Source: Paraburkholderia sp. BL23I1N1
GTDB taxonomy: Bacteria; Pseudomonadota; Gammaproteobacteria; Burkholderiales; Burkholderiaceae
Assembly: GCF_003610295.1 (NCBI RefSeq)
Contig: NZ_RAPV01000002.1
Location: 930,001 to 994,000 of the forward strand
DNA length: 64,000 nucleotides
Reading direction: 5' to 3'
Below are positions 34,684-42,879 of the stretch, one piece after another. Made by a program: the position numbers and the translations under genes. Every line of letters starts with the position of its first letter. Position 1 is the stretch's first letter. The notes beneath the pieces were generated by a model. The model saw nothing but the letters and a program-made list of their open reading frames with translations. It searched no databases and was not told where the DNA came from.

Positions 34684-36471
34684 ATGGGACAGTACGCCGC
34701 GCCGCTGCGCGACATGCAATTCGTCTTGCACGAGCTGCTTAACGTCGAAGCCGAGATCAAGCAGATGCCGAAGCACGCGGATCTCGATGCGGACACGATC
34801 AACGCCGTGCTCGAAGAGGCCGGCAAGTTCTGCTCTGAAGTGCTGTTCCCGCTCAATCACAGCGGCGACCAGGAAGGTTGCACGTACGTCGGCGACGGCG
34901 TCGTGACCACGCCGAAGGGCTTCAAGGAAGCCTACAAGCAATATGTTGAAGCCGGTTGGCCGGCACTCGGCTGCGATCCGGAATACGGCGGCCAGGGCCT
35001 GCCCGCGTTCGTCAACAACGCGCTGTATGAAATGCTGAACTCGGCGAACCAGGCGTGGACGATGTACCCGGGCCTGTCGCACGGTGCGTACGAATGTCTG
35101 CACGCACACGGCACGCCGGAGTTGCAACAACGTTATCTGCCGAAGCTGGTCGCGGGCGTCTGGACCGGCACGATGTGTCTGACCGAGCCGCATTGCGGCA
35201 CCGACCTCGGCATCCTGCGCACCAGGGCCGAACCGAACAGCGACGGCTCGTACGCGATCAGCGGCACGAAGATTTTCATCTCCAGCGGCGAACACGATCT
35301 CGCGGAGAACATCGTTCACCTGGTGCTGGCGCGTCTGCCGGACGCACCGAACGGCACCAAGGGCATTTCGCTGTTCATCGTGCCGAAGTTCATCCCGAAC
35401 GAAGCCGGCGAGCCGGGCGAGCGCAACGGCGTGAAGTGCGGTTCCATCGAACACAAGATGGGCATTCACGGCAATGCGACCGCGGTGATCAATCTGGACA
35501 ACGCGAAGGGCTGGCTGGTCGGTGAGCCGAACAAGGGCTTGAACGCGATGTTCGTGATGATGAACGCCGCGCGTCTGGGCGTTGGCATGCAGAGCCTGGG
35601 CCTGACCGAAATCGGTTTCCAGAACTCGCTCACGTACGCGAAAGAGCGTCTGCAAATGCGTTCGCTCACTGGCCCGAAAGCACCGGAAAAAGCGGCTGAC
35701 CCGATCATCGTCCACCCGGACGTGCGCCGTATGCTGCTCACGCAGAAGGCCTATGCCGAAGGCGCTCGCGCATTCTCGTACTGGTCCGCGCTGCACATCG
35801 ACAGGGAACTGTCGCACGCCGACGAATCGGTGCGCAAGGAAGCTGCCGACCTCGTCGCGCTGCTCACGCCGATCCTGAAAGCGTTCCTCTCGGACAACGC
35901 GTTCGAAAGCACCAACCATGCCATGCAGATCTACGGCGGCCACGGTTTCATTACCGAGTGGGGCATGGAGCAATACGTGCGCGACGCGCGTATCAACATG
36001 ATCTACGAAGGGACCAACGCGATTCAGGCGCTCGACCTGCTCGGCCGCAAGATCCTCGGCGACATGGGCGCGAAGATGAAGAAGTTCGGCAAGCTGGTGT
36101 CGGATTTCGTCGAAGCCGAAGGCGTGAAGCCGGAAATGCAGGAGTTCGTCAACCCGCTCGCCGACATCGGCGACAAGGTGCAGAAGCTGACGATGGAAAT
36201 CGGCATGAAGGCGATGCAGAACCCGGACGAAGTCGGCGCCGCCGCCGTGCCGTATCTGCGCACCGTCGGCCACCTGGTGTTCTCGTACTTCTGGGCACGC
36301 ATGGCACGTATCGCGCTGGACAACGAAGCATCGGGCGATCCGTTCTACAAGGCGAAGCTCGCGACCGCACGCTTCTACTTCGCGAAGCTGCTGCCGGAAA
36401 CCGCGATGACGATTCGTCAGGCGCGCGCCGGTTCGAAGTCGATGATGGATGTTGAAGAGTCGCTGTTCTAA
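34684..36471 (+). CDS. Acyl-CoA dehydrogenase, long form with C-terminal extension
   Basis: 595-aa FAD enzyme, first step of fatty-acid beta-oxidation. The central domain has MCLTEPHCGTDLGILRTRAE and ISGTKIFISSGEHDLAENIV. The catalytic base is Glu442 in MIYEGTNAIQALDLLGRK. It has the extra N- and C-terminal segments of the roughly 600-residue AcdH/FadE5-like group, ending MTIRQARAGSKSMMDVEESLF. Start at 34684 follows GGAGAGAG. It is first in a run of four beta-oxidation genes. Confidence 0.93.
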   Translation: MGQYAAPLRDMQFVLHELLNVEAEIKQMPKHADLDADTINAVLEEAGKFCSEVLFPLNHSGDQEGCTYVGDGVVTTPKGFKEAYKQYVEAGWPALGCDPEYGGQGLPAFVNNALYEMLNSANQAWTMYPGLSHGAYECLHAHGTPELQQRYLPKLVAGVWTGTMCLTEPHCGTDLGILRTRAEPNSDGSYAISGTKIFISSGEHDLAENIVHLVLARLPDAPNGTKGISLFIVPKFIPNEAGEPGERNGVKCGSIEHKMGIHGNATAVINLDNAKGWLVGEPNKGLNAMFVMMNAARLGVGMQSLGLTEIGFQNSLTYAKERLQMRSLTGPKAPEKAADPIIVHPDVRRMLLTQKAYAEGARAFSYWSALHIDRELSHADESVRKEAADLVALLTPILKAFLSDNAFESTNHAMQIYGGHGFITEWGMEQYVRDARINMIYEGTNAIQALDLLGRKILGDMGAKMKKFGKLVSDFVEAEGVKPEMQEFVNPLADIGDKVQKLTMEIGMKAMQNPDEVGAAAVPYLRTVGHLVFSYFWARMARIALDNEASGDPFYKAKLATARFYFAKLLPETAMTIRQARAGSKSMMDVEESLF

Positions 36472-36595
36472 GGCACATTCCTGACGGCAAGCGCCACGCC
36501 CTTGAGAGGCGCGGCGCCTTCCACCGCCACAAGCCACACATCGCGAAACGTAAGAGACACATTCGCGACACCGCACAACTCCCCGGAGGAACGAC

Positions 36596-39031
36596 GTGAG
36601 CAATCTGATCATTCGCAAGGTAGCCGTGCTCGGCGCCGGCGTGATGGGCGCGCAGATCGCAGCGCACCTGATCAACGCCAAGGTGCCCGTGCTGCTGTTC
36701 GACCTTCCCGCGAAGGAAGGCCCGAAGAACGCGATCGCGCTGAAGGCGATCGAGAATCTGAAGAAGCTGTCGCCCGCGCCGTTCGGCGTGAAGGACGACG
36801 CGCAATACATCCAGCCCGCGAACTACGACGACGACATCGAGAAGCTCGCCGAGTGCGACCTCGTGATCGAAGCGATCGCCGAACGCATGGACTGGAAGCA
36901 CGACCTGTACAAGAAGGTGTCGGCGCACATCGCGCCGAATGCGATCTTCGCGACCAACACGTCGGGTCTGTCGATCACCGAGCTGTCGAACGGTTTCTCG
37001 GATGAGCTGAAGGCGCGCTTCTGCGGCGTCCACTTCTTCAATCCGCCGCGTTACATGCACCTGGTCGAATTGATTCCGACCGCGACGACGCACCCGGAAA
37101 TTCTCGATCAACTCGAATCGTTCCTCACGAGCGTGGTCGGCAAGGGTGTCGTGCGGGCAAAAGATACGCCGAACTTCATCGCCAACCGCGTCGGTATTTT
37201 CTCGATCCTCGCCGTCATCACCGAAGCCGGGAAGTTCGGCCTGCGTTTTGACGAAGTGGACGACCTGACGGGTTCGCGTCTGGGCCGCGCGAAGTCGGCA
37301 ACGTTCCGTACAGCGGACGTGGTCGGTCTCGACACCATGGCGCACGTCATCAAGACGATGCAGGACACGCTGAAGGACGACCCGTTCTTCCCGGTCTACG
37401 AAACGCCGGCCGTGCTCGCCGAACTCGTGAAGAAGGGCGCACTCGGTCAGAAGACCGGCGGCGGCTTCTACAAGAAGGAAGGCAAAGCCATCAAGGTGCT
37501 CGACCCGAACACGGGCGGGTACGTCGATGGCGGCGCGAAGGCGGACGAACTGGTCGGCCGTATTCTGAAGCGCCCGCCGGCAGAACGGCTGAAGCTCCTG
37601 CGCGAATCGGAGCATCCGCAGGCGCAATTCCTGTGGGCGATTTTCCGCGACGTGTATCACTACATCGGCGTGCATCTGGAATCGATCGCTGACAACGCGC
37701 GCGACGTCGATCTGGCCATTCGCTGGGGCTTCGGCTGGAACGAAGGTCCGTTCGAAGGCTGGCAGACGGCAGGCTGGAAGCAGGTCGCCGAATGGGTGCA
37801 GGAAGACATCGCGGCCGGCAAGGCGCTGTCGAACGTGCCGTTGCCGTCGTGGGTGCTGGAAGGTCCGGTTGCTGAAAAGGGCGGCGTGCATACGAACGAA
37901 GGTTCGTGGTCGCCGGCTTCGAAGACGTTCGTGCCGCGTTCTTCTCTCTCCGTCTATGACAAGCAGGTGTTCCGTGCACCGCTGGTCGGCGAAACCTCGG
38001 CTGACCCGAAGACCTACGGCAAGACTCTGTTTGAAACCGACGCCGTGCGTGCATGGGTCGACGACCGTGCAGGCGAGAACGACGTCCTGATCGTGTCGTT
38101 CAAGAGCAAGATGAACACGATCGGACCGTCGGTGATCGACGGTCTGACGCAGGCTATCGAACTGGCCGAGAAGGAATACAAGGGGCTGGTCGTGTGGCAG
38201 CCGACGTCGCTGAAACTCGGCACGCCGGGCGGCCCGTTCTCCGCAGGTGCAAACCTCGAAGAAGCCATGCCTGCGTTCATGATGGGCGGCGCGAAGGGCA
38301 TCGAGCCGTTCGTGAAGAAATTCCAGCAAGGCATGCTGCGCGTGAAGTATGCGAGCGTGCCGGTCATCTCGGCTGTGTCGGGCATCGCGCTCGGCGGCGG
38401 TTGCGAGCTGGCGCTGCATAGCGCGAAGCGTGTCGCGCACATCGAAAGCTATATCGGTCTGGTGGAAGTCGGCGTGGGTCTCGTGCCCGCGGGCGGCGGT
38501 CTGAAGGAAGCGGCACTGCGCGCGGCGGAAGCCGCGACCGCGGCCGGTGCGACCAACGACCTGCTGAAGTTCGTGCAGAAGTCGTTCGAAAACGCGGCAA
38601 TGGCGAAGGTCTCGGCCTCAGCACTCGACGCCCGCGCAATGGGCTACCTGAAGCCGTCCGACACGATCGTCTTCAACGTATTCGAACTGCTCGACATCGC
38701 GAAGAAGGAAGCGCGCGCGCTGTTCGCCGCGGGTTACCGTCCGCCGCTGCGTGTCACGCAAGTGTCGGTGGCAGGCCGCTCGGCGATTGCGACCATCAAG
38801 GCATCGCTCGTCAACATGCGCGACGGCCGTTTCATCAGCGAGCACGATTTCCTGATCGCCAGCCGTATCGCGGAAGCGGTGTGCGGCGGTGACGTGGAAG
38901 CCGGCAGCCTCGTCGACGAAGAATGGCTGCTCAAACTCGAGCGTCAGGCGTTCGTCGATCTGCTCGGCACGCAAAAGACGCAGGAACGGATCATGGGCAT
39001 GCTGCAAACCGGCAAGCCGGTGCGTAATTAA
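36596..39031 (+). CDS. Bifunctional 3-hydroxyacyl-CoA dehydrogenase / enoyl-CoA hydratase
   Basis: 811 aa from a GTG start preceded by GGAGG. The NAD-binding dehydrogenase domain is N-terminal (GAGVMG at 13-18; NTSGLSITELS; VHFFNPPRYMHLVE), followed by the 3HCDH C-terminal region to about 400. A crotonase domain comes last (GGPFSAGANLEEAM near 544; SGIALGGGCELALH near 593). This order is the reverse of E. coli FadB, where the hydratase is first. It catalyses hydration and NAD-dependent oxidation steps of beta-oxidation. Confidence 0.93.
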   Translation: MSNLIIRKVAVLGAGVMGAQIAAHLINAKVPVLLFDLPAKEGPKNAIALKAIENLKKLSPAPFGVKDDAQYIQPANYDDDIEKLAECDLVIEAIAERMDWKHDLYKKVSAHIAPNAIFATNTSGLSITELSNGFSDELKARFCGVHFFNPPRYMHLVELIPTATTHPEILDQLESFLTSVVGKGVVRAKDTPNFIANRVGIFSILAVITEAGKFGLRFDEVDDLTGSRLGRAKSATFRTADVVGLDTMAHVIKTMQDTLKDDPFFPVYETPAVLAELVKKGALGQKTGGGFYKKEGKAIKVLDPNTGGYVDGGAKADELVGRILKRPPAERLKLLRESEHPQAQFLWAIFRDVYHYIGVHLESIADNARDVDLAIRWGFGWNEGPFEGWQTAGWKQVAEWVQEDIAAGKALSNVPLPSWVLEGPVAEKGGVHTNEGSWSPASKTFVPRSSLSVYDKQVFRAPLVGETSADPKTYGKTLFETDAVRAWVDDRAGENDVLIVSFKSKMNTIGPSVIDGLTQAIELAEKEYKGLVVWQPTSLKLGTPGGPFSAGANLEEAMPAFMMGGAKGIEPFVKKFQQGMLRVKYASVPVISAVSGIALGGGCELALHSAKRVAHIESYIGLVEVGVGLVPAGGGLKEAALRAAEAATAAGATNDLLKFVQKSFENAAMAKVSASALDARAMGYLKPSDTIVFNVFELLDIAKKEARALFAAGYRPPLRVTQVSVAGRSAIATIKASLVNMRDGRFISEHDFLIASRIAEAVCGGDVEAGSLVDEEWLLKLERQAFVDLLGTQKTQERIMGMLQTGKPVRN

Positions 39032-39057
39032 GCGGCGACGCGAGACAGGAGCCTCAA

Positions 39058-40258
39058 ATGACAAAGCAATTGCAAGACGCATACATCGTCGCCGCGAGCC
39101 GTACGCCGATCGGCAAGGCGCCGCGCGGGATGTTCAAGAACACGCGCCCGGACGAACTGCTGGTGCACGCGATCAGGTCGGCCGTGGCGCAAGTGCCCGG
39201 CCTCGATACCAAGGTGATCGAAGACGCCATCATCGGCTGCGCGATTCCGGAAGCAGAGCAAGGCCTCAACGTCGCGCGGATGGGCGCGCTGCTGGCGGGA
39301 CTGCCGAACTCGGTCGGCGGTGTCACGGTGAACCGCTTCTGCGCGTCAGGTTTGACGGCGCTGGCGATGGCCGCTGACCGTATCCGCGTAGGTGAATCCG
39401 ATGTGATGATCGCGGGCGGCTGCGAATCCATGAGCATGGTGCCGATGATGGGCAACAAGCCGTCGATGTCGCCGCACATCTTCGATCGCAACGAAGACAT
39501 CGGCATCGCCTACGGCATGGGCCTGACGGCCGAGAAGGTCGCCGAGCGCTGGAAGATCAGCCGCGAAGCGCAAGACGCGTTCTCGGTCGAATCGCACCGT
39601 CGCGCCATCGCCGCGCAGCAAGCTGGCGAATTCAACGACGAAATCGCCGCGTACACGATCACCGAGCGTTTTCCCCGACCTCGCCACCGGCGAAGTGCGC
39701 ATCAAGACGCGTGAAGTTTCGCTCGACGAAGGTCCGCGTGGCGACACGTCGATGGAAGGCCTGGCCAAGCTGCGCACCGTGTTCGCCAACAAGGGTTCGG
39801 TGACGGCGGGCAACAGCTCGCAGACGTCGGACGGCGCGGGCGCGTTGATCGTCGTGTCGGAAAAGATGCTGAAGGAATTCAACCTGACGCCGCTCGCCCG
39901 TTTCGTCAGCTTCGCCGTGCGCGGCGTGCCGCCGGAAATCATGGGTATCGGTCCGAAGGAAGCGATTCCGGCCGCACTGAAGGCTGCCGGCCTGAAGATC
40001 GAGGACATGGACTGGATCGAACTGAATGAAGCGTTCGCCGCGCAATCGCTGGCGGTGATTCAGGACCTCGGTCTCGATCCGTCGAAGATCAACCCGCTGG
40101 GCGGCGCGATCGCACTCGGCCACCCGCTGGGCGCGACCGGCGCGATCCGTGCGTCGACGGTTGTGCACGGCCTGCGCCGTCGCAACTTCAAGTACGGCAT
40201 GGTGACCATGTGCGTCGGCACCGGCATGGGTGCGGCGGGCATCATCGAACGTCTGTAA
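39058..40258 (+). pseudogene. fadA: Acetyl-CoA acyltransferase (thiolase), single-base frameshift
   Basis: Reads as thiolase from MTKQLQDAYIVAASRTPIGK through the nucleophile Cys95 in NRFCASG to about residue 205, then loses frame at CGTTTTCCCC (T-run 39669-39672). Deleting one T restores ITERFPDLATGEVRIKTREV and the rest, including WIELNEAFAAQ, GGAIALGHPLGATGAI and the second Cys in MCVGTGMGAAGI. The corrected product is 399 aa, normal for FadA. All catalytic residues are present. It is either a recent null mutation or a sequencing indel; an internal start at 39695 exists but the 3' part alone would not be active. Confidence 0.9.
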
Positions 40259-40314
40259 TCGTGTTTGCCGGGGTCCCCGCAGTGATCCTCGTAGTGACCA
40301 CCCAGGGACCGCCG

Positions 40315-40353
40315 AAACGGTTCGCAGGCCGCTTGGCTTGCGAACCGTTTTTT
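40315..40353 (+). terminator. Rho-independent terminator after the thiolase gene
   Basis: AAACGGTTCGCA / TGCGAACCGTTT stem (12 bp) with a 12-nt loop, then more T. It separates the thiolase from the enoyl-CoA hydratase gene, which begins 30 bp later and so may have its own promoter or rely on read-through. Confidence 0.8.
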
Positions 40354-40382
40354 CATTCAGCAGCAACCAGGAGTACGAGAAG

Positions 40383-41153
40383 ATGACAATGGATATTCTG
40401 GTCGAGCGCGCCGACGGCGTGCTGACGATTGCCTTCAACCGGCCCGACAGGAAAAACGCGATTACGGCCGCGATGTATCAGACGATGGCCGACGCACTCG
40501 TCGAAGCGCATGGCGATGCATCGATTCGGGCGATTCTGATTCGTGGCAGCGCCGGTATCTTCAGTGCCGGCAACGATCTCGAAGACTTCATGAAGACGCC
40601 GCCGGACGGCGAAAACGCGCCGGTATTCCAGTTCCTGCGTGCCATCAGTTCGGCGGAAAAGCCGGTAGTGGCGTCGGTGGCGGGGCCGGCGGTCGGCATC
40701 GGCACGACGCTTCTCTTGCACTGCGATCTGGTTTATGCCGCGAATACAGCGAGCTTTTCGCTGCCGTTCACGCAACTTGGGTTGTGTCCGGAAGCCGCGT
40801 CGAGTTTGCTGTTGCAGCGCGTGGGCGGTTATCAGGCCGCAGCGGAAAAGCTGCTGCTCGGCGAAGCTTTCGACGCCGCCGAAGCGCAACGCATGGGCTT
40901 CGTGAACCGCGTGCTGCCCGCGGCTGAAGTCGATGCGTTCGCCGCCGCGCAAGCGGCGAAGCTGGCGGCGCTGCCGGCGTCGTCGCTGCGGGTGACGAAG
41001 AGCCTGATGAAGCGAGCGAGCCAACAGGCAGTGCAGACGCAGATGGCCGAAGAGGCAGTTCACTTCGGCAAGATGCTGCTCGCGCCGGAAGCGCGCGAGG
41101 CGTTCAAGGCGTTCTTCGAGAAGCGCAAGCCGGACTTCCGGCAGTTCGATTGA
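40383..41153 (+). CDS. Enoyl-CoA hydratase/isomerase (crotonase family)
   Basis: 256 aa. Oxyanion-hole segments are FSAGNDLEDF (about 60-69) and VAGPAVGIGTTLLLHCDLV (about 99-117). In place of the two canonical hydratase glutamates, FSLPFTQLGLCPEAASSLLL has a single clear acidic residue. That is common in family members annotated generally as enoyl-CoA hydratase-related, so isomerase or other activity is possible. It follows the beta-oxidation operon after a terminator. Confidence 0.88.
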   Translation: MTMDILVERADGVLTIAFNRPDRKNAITAAMYQTMADALVEAHGDASIRAILIRGSAGIFSAGNDLEDFMKTPPDGENAPVFQFLRAISSAEKPVVASVAGPAVGIGTTLLLHCDLVYAANTASFSLPFTQLGLCPEAASSLLLQRVGGYQAAAEKLLLGEAFDAAEAQRMGFVNRVLPAAEVDAFAAAQAAKLAALPASSLRVTKSLMKRASQQAVQTQMAEEAVHFGKMLLAPEAREAFKAFFEKRKPDFRQFD

Positions 41154-41179
41154 TCTGGCTCTGGCTGCTGTAAGGCTCA

Positions 41180-41204
41180 GGCGCCTGAAAATATTTCAGG
41201 CGCC
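41180..41204. terminator. Bidirectional hairpin between the hydratase gene and fdhD
   Basis: GGCGCCTGAAA-ATA-TTTCAGGCGCC, an 11-bp perfect stem between convergent genes. Confidence 0.7.
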
Positions 41205-41212
41205 CGAAGCGC

Positions 41213-42052
41213 TCAAGGTTGCGCCGGCTGCAAGGTGTCGTAGTCGACGTAGCTGGTTTCCCGGCAAAAGCTGACAAGGCGCACCCCCGCTTTGCGGGCA
41301 ATCGCAATCGCCAGCGACGACGGCGCCGAAATCGTCGCGACCATCGGCACGTCGACACGCGCCGCTTTGCGCACCAGCTCGTAGCTGGCGCGGCTCGACA
41401 AAAACACGAACCCCTCTTTGGTATCCGCTCGGTCGAGCACCAGCTGGCCGATCAGCTTGTCGAGCGCGTTGTGACGGCCGACGTCTTCGAACGCGTAGCG
41501 AATCGCGCCTGCCGCGTCGCACCATGCGGCGGCGTGCAGGCCGCCGGTCAGGCGCGTCAGGGCCTGGTGTTCCGGCAACTCGCGCGCGGCACGCGCGATC
41601 GCATCCGGCGCGAGCCGTTGCAGAAAGCCGGTGTCGGGCACACGTTCCGGTTTGAGATCCAGCAGATCGATGCTTTCGATCCCGCATACGCCGCAGCCGG
41701 TGCGCCCGGCGAGCGCGCGGCGCTTTTCCTTCAGCGCGACGAACGCTTGCTGCACCACTTTCAATTGCACTTCGGCATGCGGCAATTCGTCATCGTCGTG
41801 CAGCTCGACCTCGATGTCCTGAATGTCACTGCCGCGTTCCACGATCCCTTCCGAAATCGCAAAACCGACCGCGAACGCTTCCAGATCGCGCGGCGTGCAC
41901 ATCATCACCGCGTGCGAGATGCCGTTGAAGACGAGCGCCACCGGCCACTCCTGACCGACGTGATCGGTGACGGTTTCGACCGCCGCGCCGCGATGCCGGT
42001 GCACCTGGCGCTCCACGGCGCCCGGCTGCCCGGCGGTTTCCAGTTCGTTCAA
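41213..42052 (-). CDS. fdhD: Formate dehydrogenase accessory sulfurtransferase
   Basis: 279 aa. FdhD transfers sulfur from IscS to the molybdenum cofactor of formate dehydrogenases. The sulfur-relay Cys-x2-Cys is in TGCGVCGIE, with upstream RTG. Other family blocks are CTPRDLEAFAVGFAISEGI, YAFEDVGRHNALDKLIG and the C-terminal ISAPSSLAIAIARKAGVRLVSF. No formate dehydrogenase subunit gene is in this window, so its partner must be elsewhere. Divergent from the nitrate-reductase-associated gene. Confidence 0.96.
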   Translation of the reverse strand: MNELETAGQPGAVERQVHRHRGAAVETVTDHVGQEWPVALVFNGISHAVMMCTPRDLEAFAVGFAISEGIVERGSDIQDIEVELHDDDELPHAEVQLKVVQQAFVALKEKRRALAGRTGCGVCGIESIDLLDLKPERVPDTGFLQRLAPDAIARAARELPEHQALTRLTGGLHAAAWCDAAGAIRYAFEDVGRHNALDKLIGQLVLDRADTKEGFVFLSSRASYELVRKAARVDVPMVATISAPSSLAIAIARKAGVRLVSFCRETSYVDYDTLQPAQP

Positions 42053-42210
42053 GCTACTTCACTCCTTTCATGCGGCGCGCGTTTGAGCGGCTTGCAGCCT
42101 TGTCCGGCAACGCGAAGCGGTGCCAGACCACGCTGCTATCGCGCAAATAAGGTTCTAAAATACCTCAAGCTGGGCTTGAGCGTTGCCCGCCACCAAAGAG
42201 GATGACTGTC

Positions 42211-42687
42211 ATGGCACTCAACGAAGCACCGCTGCTGTTCAACTTCGAAGTCGCGTCGTCGGAGAATTTCACCTACATCCCGATGTCGGTGCGCTTCAAT
42301 CTCGACCGCTTCGGGCTGCGCATCACGCTCGCGCAGTGGCAGTTGCTGCCGCTCGAAGACCGCAAGCTGCTGGCGCGATTTCCGGTCGAGGAAGACGCGG
42401 AAATCGAGCCGAATTTCGACCACGCGCTGTTCGAGATGCTGCGCACGCATGCGAATGTCGAGCCGGACTGGTTTACGCCTGAGGAAGCACCTGCCTGGCG
42501 CCGCACCGATGCCGTACCGGAAGATGTTGCACACCAGGCGGGACTCGCCGGCTTGCCCACGCCGGGCGTCGCCCAATGGGCCGAACTTGGGCCGTTCAAG
42601 CGCTACGTGCTCGCCAAATTGTCGCGCAAGCCGGAAGGCAACCACGACTTCATCCCCGCGATGAAGGAATTTGGAGCGGCCGGCTAG
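42211..42687 (+). CDS. Nitrate reductase-associated protein (PF09655-like)
   Basis: 158 aa. The N-terminus LFNFEVASSENFTYIPMSVRFNLDRFGLRI and LGPFKRYVLAKLSR resemble the small nitrate-reductase-associated family, whose biochemical function is not known. AAGAGG at 42196-42201 is spaced correctly for ATG 42211, not for the ATG at 42202 that abuts it. Its neighbour fdhD also serves a molybdoenzyme, giving a common molybdenum theme. The stop codon lies inside a 14-bp tandem repeat. Confidence 0.8.
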   Translation: MALNEAPLLFNFEVASSENFTYIPMSVRFNLDRFGLRITLAQWQLLPLEDRKLLARFPVEEDAEIEPNFDHALFEMLRTHANVEPDWFTPEEAPAWRRTDAVPEDVAHQAGLAGLPTPGVAQWAELGPFKRYVLAKLSRKPEGNHDFIPAMKEFGAAG

Positions 42688-42729
42688 GCGCGGCCGGCCA
42701 GGTGCGACCGGCCAGGTGCGACCGGCCAG
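42674..42729 (+). repeat. 14-bp tandem repeat, four units
   Basis: Units at 42674-42687, 42688-42701, 42702-42715 and 42716-42729 follow GxGCGxCCGGCCAG. Units 3 and 4 are identical. The first unit encodes the last residues and TAG stop of the preceding gene. Confidence 0.8.
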
Positions 42730-42879
42730 GCACGAATTTTTTCACCTCACACCCTTAATCTGTTCCGAACCCTGCCGTTATCCATGGGTTGGCGCGTAAA
42801 AAGACTCGAATCGATGCGACCCGACGCACCGAACGCGACCCCGTGCTCCCGCCCTCAGAACGATTGACGTTCGGAACCC

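Noticed and set aside
34531..38440. Two long minus-strand frames (about 760 codons each)
   Set aside because: Antisense to the acyl-CoA dehydrogenase and bifunctional FadB-type genes; no recognisable motif.
39658..39700. Programmed frameshift in the thiolase gene
   Set aside because: No slippery heptamer in the right phase and no precedent for thiolases; a one-base insertion explains it better.
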